From the NCBI GenBank assembly GCA_031264715.1, contig JAISDP010000193.1, positions 1-9,181 of the forward strand: a stretch of 9,181 bases of DNA, in the 5' to 3' direction. The DNA is from Bacteroidales bacterium (GTDB taxonomy: Bacteria; Bacteroidota; Bacteroidia; Bacteroidales; UBA4181). The translations under genes and the position numbers were made by a program. Every line of letters starts with the position of its first letter. Position 1 is the first letter of the stretch. The notes below the pieces were generated by a model. The model had not been told where the DNA came from. It saw only the letters and a list, made by a program, of their open reading frames with translations, and searched no databases. Of the stretch, positions 4,696-9,181 are shown one piece after another.

Positions 4696-5481
4696 TTATA
4701 TTTGTTTTAAGTGTTGTAGCTCGTCGGGCAAAAATTCGAAAAACGTATCACCACGAAGCCCAAGTCGTAACGATTCCAGCGCAACTACCTCGTTGGTAGC
4801 TATATTTCCCAAGTTGACGTTCGAACCGAATTGTTTGATAAACCAAACCTGCTGATTTTTGTTGGGCGCTTCCCACAAGATATTATCGTGTCCGATTTCC
4901 TTATCGAGCTTGGCAATCAACTCCCTGTCGGCCGATCCGTCGGAATGGTAGATACCAATGGTGCCGCTTTCGCGCGCTTCGGCAATCACTTTCCAGGCGC
5001 CTGCTTCCAGCTCGCTTTTCATGTGATCCACCCACGAGTCGGGCGTAATCACTACGCCTTGCATTTTCGAACCTACCTCTGACAGTACGGTTGTCTGCTG
5101 CGACAGGATACGTATATATTCCAGTTTCTTGTCGTGGGGGATGGTCATTGAGCCGTCCGAAACTTCCACGGTATCCATCCCGTGTCTGTCGAGGAAATGG
5201 CGAAATTCGTCGAAATGGTTGCGGACGATAAACGCTTCAAACAGCGTACCTCCGAAGTGGACGCGAATACCGGCTTGCCGGTATAATTTTATCTTGGCTT
5301 CGATGTTTTTGGCAAATACGCCTGTTCCGAAAGCCAGTTTGATCAGGTCGGCATATTCACCTGCCGCTTCGACAAAACTTTCGGCCTCGCGGATACTCAG
5401 CCCCTTGTCCATCATCATGGTAAGGCCTGTTTCGCGTGGTTTCCCCGGCCGTTCGGGTAAAAACGGTAATTTGATATTCAT
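4696..5481 (-). CDS. Phosphosulfolactate synthase family protein (ComA-like)
   Basis: A 261-residue cytoplasmic TIM-barrel protein of the ComA family. In methanogens ComA adds sulfite to phosphoenolpyruvate, giving 2-phospho-3-sulfolactate, the first step of one coenzyme M route. Family landmarks: ETGLTMMMDKG (residues 17-27), DLIKLAFGTG (45-54), IRVHFGGTLFE (72-82), VEVSDGSM (105-112), the stretch around SEVGSKM (134-140) and LWEAPNKNQQVWFI followed by GSNVNLGNI near the C terminus. Length is typical (about 250-280). The gene starts inside the TPR stop codon (TAATG), so the two are translationally coupled. Bacteroidetes do not make coenzyme M by the methanogen route; sulfolactate or other sulfonate metabolism is possible but not shown here. 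Family confident, reaction in this organism uncertain. Confidence 0.85.
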   Translation of the reverse strand: MNIKLPFLPERPGKPRETGLTMMMDKGLSIREAESFVEAAGEYADLIKLAFGTGVFAKNIEAKIKLYRQAGIRVHFGGTLFEAFIVRNHFDEFRHFLDRHGMDTVEVSDGSMTIPHDKKLEYIRILSQQTTVLSEVGSKMQGVVITPDSWVDHMKSELEAGAWKVIAEARESGTIGIYHSDGSADRELIAKLDKEIGHDNILWEAPNKNQQVWFIKQFGSNVNLGNIATNEVVALESLRLGLRGDTFFEFLPDELQHLKQI

Positions 5482-6893
5482 TATTTTTTACGGTATTTAT
5501 TCACCAGGGCCATAACCTCATATTCCATGTCACCCGCTTCGAACACGTCGAAGAAACAATCGCTTTCTTCCGGGTTTGCGTTTAAGGCCTCTTCCAGTAT
5601 GGTCAATCCTTGCAGTTGTTCGTCGTTGAGCAGGTAATAAGCAGCCAGGCGATAACGCAACAAAGCCGAATCGGGATTGAAGTGAAGCGCCTCGGTAATG
5701 ATCTTCCGGGCTTCGGTAAATGCGCCCTGTTTGGCATATATCTGGGCAAAACAATCCCACATGTAGACATCGCCCGTGATGAGTTGAACAAGTTTTTTAA
5801 ACAGCGCCACTGCTTTTTCATATTGCTGCATGTTGGCGTAAGCCGATGCCAGGGCAAAAAGGTATTCGGTATTGTCCTTGTCCAGGGCAAGCGCCCTGAG
5901 AATATCCTTTGCAGCTTCTTCGTAGCTGCCGGCCTGCGATCTCACCATACCAAGGCCAAACCATGCATCGGCAAACCGGTCGTCGAGCGAGAGTGATTTC
6001 AGGTAATGGATTTTAGCAAGGTGACATTCTTCGAGCCGTTCGTAACATTCGCCGATATAGCAATACGCTGCCGCATTATCAGGTTCTATTTCAAGAAAAT
6101 CCGAGTATGTATCGATGGCTTCGCGGTAACGTTCGAGCAGCGAAAGCGTGTTGGCCTTGTTGAAATGCGCCGACGAATAGCTTTGATCGATGGCTATGGC
6201 GAAATCGTAAGCTTCCAGCGCTTTCCCGTTGTCATCCTTTTTATTATATACGATTCCCAGGTTATACCAAACGTGTTCCGAAAAGGGGTCTTCATCCAGG
6301 TATCTCCGGTAATAGGCGATACTCTGGTCTAAATCGTCCAGCCGTTCGTAGCAATAAGCAAGGTCGTAGAACACGTAATAATTTTCAGGTTCTATAGCGT
6401 ATACTTTCATGAAGTATTTCAAGGCGACTTTGTGCTGATTGATCCGTTCGAACGATATTCCTATATTGTAAAGCACTTCGGCTTTGTTCTCATCGGCCAT
6501 CGAGATGGCTTTCACGAACTGTCGCTGGGCTTCCCGCGGTTTTCCCATCATGTTGAGTGCGGCGCCCCGAAGAAGGTATACGCCATATTCGCCCGACTCC
6601 AAGTGTTCCAACTTGTTCAGGAGATTCAAAGCTTTAACCGGCTGGCCTTTATCGATCAGAATTTCGGCCATACGCAACTGAATGGACAAAGCCAGCGGGT
6701 AGATGTGGGCTGCATAATCAGCCGCCACTGCAGCTTGCGTAAAATTTTCGGAATCCAGATAAAAGTCGATAATATCTTCAAACTCATGAACATCGAAGAA
6801 ACAACGGGTGTGGTTTTTCAACATATCCTCGTATCGGTTGACCGAGTTAAGCACCTCATCATCATACCAAAAACTATCTCTTCTGTAACTCAT
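5481..6893 (-). CDS. Tetratricopeptide repeat protein
   Basis: A 470-residue, acidic, probably cytoplasmic protein without signal peptide or membrane segment. After an N-terminal lead-in (residues 1-50) nearly the whole chain is TPR helix pairs of about 34 residues. Clear examples are AEVLYNIGISFERINQHKVA, YYVFYDLAYCYERLDDLDQS, EHVWYNLGIVYNKKDDNGKA and ADAWFGLGMVRSQAGSYEEA, with the usual W/Y-G-A-P spacing. There are about eleven or twelve repeats, enough for a full superhelical scaffold. The partner is unknown. Similar-length TPR proteins are common in Bacteroidales. GGAGG lies 4 bases before the ATG, unusual in this window and supporting this start. The stop overlaps the ComA-like ATG by one base, pointing to co-translation. 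hisD ends 95 bp upstream. Confidence 0.85.
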   Translation of the reverse strand: MSYRRDSFWYDDEVLNSVNRYEDMLKNHTRCFFDVHEFEDIIDFYLDSENFTQAAVAADYAAHIYPLALSIQLRMAEILIDKGQPVKALNLLNKLEHLESGEYGVYLLRGAALNMMGKPREAQRQFVKAISMADENKAEVLYNIGISFERINQHKVALKYFMKVYAIEPENYYVFYDLAYCYERLDDLDQSIAYYRRYLDEDPFSEHVWYNLGIVYNKKDDNGKALEAYDFAIAIDQSYSSAHFNKANTLSLLERYREAIDTYSDFLEIEPDNAAAYCYIGECYERLEECHLAKIHYLKSLSLDDRFADAWFGLGMVRSQAGSYEEAAKDILRALALDKDNTEYLFALASAYANMQQYEKAVALFKKLVQLITGDVYMWDCFAQIYAKQGAFTEARKIITEALHFNPDSALLRYRLAAYYLLNDEQLQGLTILEEALNANPEESDCFFDVFEAGDMEYEVMALVNKYRKK

Positions 6894-6988
6894 ACGTCCT
6901 CCATAAAAGAAACGCTGTAAAGGTAATTATTTTTTACTGTCGGTGATACATTTTTTTGATGAAAGGACGCCTTGAAGTTATGAAAATG

Positions 6989-8269
6989 TCAGCAACACTT
7001 CATTCGCAAGCTTACCGCGTTCCTGTGCGCCTGCAATGATTCGGCCTGCGCCATGGTTTCTATTGCCGGTCCTATGCGCTGAATACCTGCTTGCGATATT
7101 TCCTGGAAAGTAATTTTCTTCACGAAACTGTCTAAGTTTACGCCGCTGTACATCCGTGCATAGCCGTTGGTAGGCAGTGTATGGTTGGTGCCTGATGCAT
7201 AATCGCCGGCGCTTTCGGGGGTGAAGTGCCCCAGGAATATGGAACCGGCATTGGTTACCTGTTCCGCCAATGCAGCGTAATCTTTCGTTTCGATGATCAG
7301 GTGTTCGGGAGCGTAGGCATTGGTAAAAGCGATCAGTTCGTTGTGATCTTTCAGTACAACGATCCGGCTGTGTTGCAGCGACTGTTCTGCCAAATCCTTT
7401 CGCGGAAGCTCATCCAACTGCCGTTTGATTTCAGCTACCACTTGATCAACAATAGCTTCGCAAGCGGTTACGAGAATCGCCTGGCTATCCGTTCCGTGTT
7501 CGGCTTGCGACAGCATATCCGCGGCTACAAACGCAGGATTGGCCGAGTCGTCGGCGATTACCTCCACTTCCGAAGGGCCGGCCGGCATGTCGATGGCTAC
7601 ATCGCGCAAAGCAACCAACTGCTTGGCCGCAGTGACATATTGATTTCCAGGGCCAAAAATCTTGTATACATTGGGAACGGTTTCCGTGCCATACGTCATG
7701 GCTGCAATGGCCTGGATGCCGCCGATCTTGAATATCCGGCCGACACCCGCTTGCCGCGCTGCATACAGGATCGCGGGATGAATCTGTCCGTTCTGCGCCG
7801 GAGGAGTACACAGGATAATTTCCTTGCAACCGGCGATGCGCGCCGGAACAGCCAGCATCAATACCGTAGAAAACAATGGAGCCGTCCCTCCCGGTACGTA
7901 TAATCCCACTTTTTCGATACCTACAGCTTTTTGCCAGCACGTTACGCCGGGCATCGTTTCTATTTTCTGCGAAACCAATTGCTGCGAACGGTGAAATGTT
8001 TCAATATTGGCTGAAGCTAACCGGATGGCAGACTTTAACGTTTCGGGAACCATCCGTTCCGCTTCGTACATTTCGTCCGGGGTAACCGCGAAATGATCCA
8101 AAACCGCCTTATCGAATTTCTTGCTATAAGCTGCCACTGCCTTATCGCCGTTCAATCGGATATCTTCCATGATATTTTTTACGAATTCGAACAGGTGCGA
8201 ATTGTTAATGGCCGGGCGTGCAATGATTTTTTTCCATTGGTCGCGTGCCGGATATTTAATGATTTCCAT
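6989..8269 (-). CDS. hisD: Histidinol dehydrogenase
   Basis: A 426-residue zinc enzyme that oxidises L-histidinol to L-histidine in two NAD-dependent steps, the end of histidine synthesis. With the start at MEIIKYP every active-site residue sits exactly 4 below the E. coli number: zinc ligands Q255, H258, D356, H415 and catalytic E322-H323 (in YAPEHL). The motifs GPGNQYVTAAK, MPAGPSEVEVIAD, SQAEHGTDSQ and ESAGDYASGTNHTLPT are intact. In-frame ATGs at 8275 and 8293 would add 2 or 8 residues; 8269 is preferred because homologues begin MEIIxYP. Neither hisG nor hisC is adjacent: the flanks are a MerR-type gene and a TPR gene. No his leader peptide is visible. Confidence 0.95.
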   Translation of the reverse strand: MEIIKYPARDQWKKIIARPAINNSHLFEFVKNIMEDIRLNGDKAVAAYSKKFDKAVLDHFAVTPDEMYEAERMVPETLKSAIRLASANIETFHRSQQLVSQKIETMPGVTCWQKAVGIEKVGLYVPGGTAPLFSTVLMLAVPARIAGCKEIILCTPPAQNGQIHPAILYAARQAGVGRIFKIGGIQAIAAMTYGTETVPNVYKIFGPGNQYVTAAKQLVALRDVAIDMPAGPSEVEVIADDSANPAFVAADMLSQAEHGTDSQAILVTACEAIVDQVVAEIKRQLDELPRKDLAEQSLQHSRIVVLKDHNELIAFTNAYAPEHLIIETKDYAALAEQVTNAGSIFLGHFTPESAGDYASGTNHTLPTNGYARMYSGVNLDSFVKKITFQEISQAGIQRIGPAIETMAQAESLQAHRNAVSLRMKCC

Positions 8270-8316
8270 ACGCATAATAAAAACATGAAACACATAGAGT
8301 TCTTTGTTCCCTATGT

Positions 8317-8628
8317 TTATTCGTCGATATTTTCTTTGATTTCCAGCAACATGGCCCGTACTTTTTTAAGCGATTGCACTATCTGGAAAGTATGTTCCGC
8401 ATCATCACGGTTTTCCTTGATTTTCTGGCGGGCGCCTTCAAGCGTCAACCGGCGTTCCTTGACGTAATGATGGATCAGGGCGATGCTGTCGATGTCCTGT
8501 TGGGTAAAAAGACGGTTTCCCTTGGCGTTCTTCTTGGGCTTGATGATGTCGAACTCCTTTTCCCAAAAGCGGATCAGCGAAGCATTGACGTCAAACATGG
8601 CGGCTACTTCGCTGATGCTGTAATACAA
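8317..8628 (-). CDS. MerR-family transcriptional regulator
   Basis: A small DNA-binding protein of at least 103 residues. The MerR helix-turn-helix is YYSISEVAAMFDVNASLIRFWE (2-23), followed by EKEFDIIKPKKNAKGNRLFTQQDI (wing) and HHYVKERRLTLEGARQKI, then a short coiled-coil-like tail (dimer helix, about 81-100). No effector-binding domain is present, as in the short MerR proteins common in Bacteroidetes. The start is doubtful. No ATG occurs between the upstream in-frame TAA (8671-8673) and the domain; TTG (8626-8628) is used here. Relatives usually have about 10 residues before LYYSIS, so CTG at 8662-8664, giving 12 more residues, or ATC at 8668-8670 may be the true start. It follows the M23 gene and precedes hisD by 47 bp; targets are unknown. 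Confidence 0.85.
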   Translation of the reverse strand: MYYSISEVAAMFDVNASLIRFWEKEFDIIKPKKNAKGNRLFTQQDIDSIALIHHYVKERRLTLEGARQKIKENRDDAEHTFQIVQSLKKVRAMLLEIKENIDE

Positions 8629-8710
8629 CTTGGAAGACGCAACCGGGGTGTTATCCTGTTCCAGGGAGATTTATTTTTTAATTTCGATTTTGATCTATTG
8701 AAATGGCGAA

Positions 8711-9181
8711 TTACCATTTTTCGAAAATGTCGTTCTTTTGCGACTGTTCGGATAAACGAACATATTCTTCGGGCGACAGTTCGTTGTGGAAATAATCGAT
8801 CGGGTTGACATGTTGCCCGTTTTTGTGAACTTCGTAATGCAGGTGCGGTCCGGTGGAATCACCTGTATTTCCTACGGTTCCGATCACCTGCCCGCGTTTT
8901 ACTTCGCTGCCTTCCAATACGCCGATACTGTTCATATGTGCATACAGGGTCTGGTAACCGAAACCGTGATCGATAAGCACCATTTTACCATAACCTCCGG
9001 AGTATCCGGTCTGGATAACTTTTCCATCGCCGGTGGCATAGATGTCCGCACCGACAGGCGCAGCAAAATCCAATCCTTCATGGAATTTAAGCACTCCCCA
9101 GATAGGGTGCATGCGCCAGCCGTAGCCTGATGCCGCGTATTTCAGTTCTTTATTGGAAACCGGCTGGATCGCAGGACGGCA
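8711..9181 (-). CDS. M23 family metallopeptidase (LytM domain), C-terminal part
   Basis: The gene enters from the right edge; 156 residues remain and the reading frame is open to base 9181. They contain a full M23 peptidase domain: GYGWRMHPIWG, HEGLD (zinc ligands H34 and D38 counted from the edge), YAHM (H82) and GPHLHYEV (H113 and zinc ligand H115). The domain is followed by a 35-residue tail ending in a TAA at 8711-8713. M23 enzymes cut peptide cross-links in peptidoglycan in the periplasm and help remodel the wall during growth and division. All catalytic residues are present, so it should be an active enzyme and not a degenerate EnvC/NlpD-like activator. The missing N terminus probably holds the export signal and a coiled coil or membrane anchor. 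merR follows after 82 bp. Confidence 0.93.
   Translation of the reverse strand, partial: CRPAIQPVSNKELKYAASGYGWRMHPIWGVLKFHEGLDFAAPVGADIYATGDGKVIQTGYSGGYGKMVLIDHGFGYQTLYAHMNSIGVLEGSEVKRGQVIGTVGNTGDSTGPHLHYEVHKNGQHVNPIDYFHNELSPEEYVRLSEQSQKNDIFEKW

Noticed and set aside
6918..6925. TACCTTTA (minus strand) as a promoter for the TPR-ComA pair
   Set aside because: It differs from TAnnTTTG at the final base and has no TTTG at the right distance; transcription from upstream of hisD is equally possible.
7226..7903. A 225-codon plus-strand open frame
   Set aside because: It lies wholly within hisD on the opposite strand, whose active-site residues are all intact; it is an antisense shadow.
8283..8315. 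ACATAG/CTATGT inverted repeat between merR and hisD as a terminator
   Set aside because: The stem is only 6 AT-rich base pairs with a long loop and no following T-run, so it is too weak to call.
1..9181. CRISPR array, toxin-antitoxin pair, phage or defence genes
   Set aside because: No regularly spaced direct repeats, no cas or toxin-like genes, and every sizeable gene belongs to a known housekeeping or widespread family.

Overview
The window reads as chromosomal DNA from a Bacteroidetes bacterium, most likely order Bacteroidales. The protein families are typical of that group: a PnuC-type thiamine transporter next to thiamine pyrophosphokinase, a MacB/FtsX-type permease tail ending NPAEVVKTE, and a DUF3108 secreted protein. 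The promoters agree: several gene starts carry the Bacteroidetes -7 element TAnnTTTG, and the tRNA-Ser has a full TTTG-N19-TAATTTTG match. Shine-Dalgarno sequences are mostly absent. I cannot name a genus.

Layout. Positions 1-40 (minus) hold the first codons of a 2-oxo acid dehydrogenase E2 (lipoyl domain) gene with a promoter about 150 bp upstream. Positions 310-570 (minus) are a decayed C-terminal piece of an ABC-transporter permease. Positions 773-860 (minus) are tRNA-Ser(CGA). A TTG-started DUF3108 gene (1020-1814, plus) converges on a tight minus-strand operon (3573 to 1913): VOC/glyoxalase-fold protein, PnuT-like transporter and thiamine pyrophosphokinase. Dihydrofolate reductase (3703-4191, plus) diverges from that operon across a 129-bp spacer with a TATCTTTG -7 box on each strand. 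DHFR then converges on a second minus-strand group, read from 9181 down to 4696: M23 peptidase (partial), MerR-type regulator, hisD, a 470-aa TPR protein and a ComA-like phosphosulfolactate synthase. The last two overlap by one base.

How the genes work together. PnuT plus thiamine pyrophosphokinase is a thiamine salvage module: uptake, then trapping as thiamine diphosphate. The VOC gene abuts it, so it is probably co-transcribed, but its substrate is unknown. hisD catalyses the last steps of histidine synthesis yet no other his gene is next to it. The TPR/ComA pair is translationally coupled; its pathway in this group is unclear.

The least ordinary part is the pair of convergent intergenic regions (1815-1912 and 4192-4695). 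They share related palindromic repeats in both orientations, including a 36-37 nt hairpin that in one copy forms the last five codons and the stop codon of thiamine pyrophosphokinase. The 504-bp region also holds a 149-bp inverted-repeat-bounded unit, a 41-bp tandem of palindromes, and a 20-bp perfect palindrome nested inside a second stem. These look like non-autonomous REP/MITE-type elements. I see no CRISPR array, intact transposase or recognisable new defence system.
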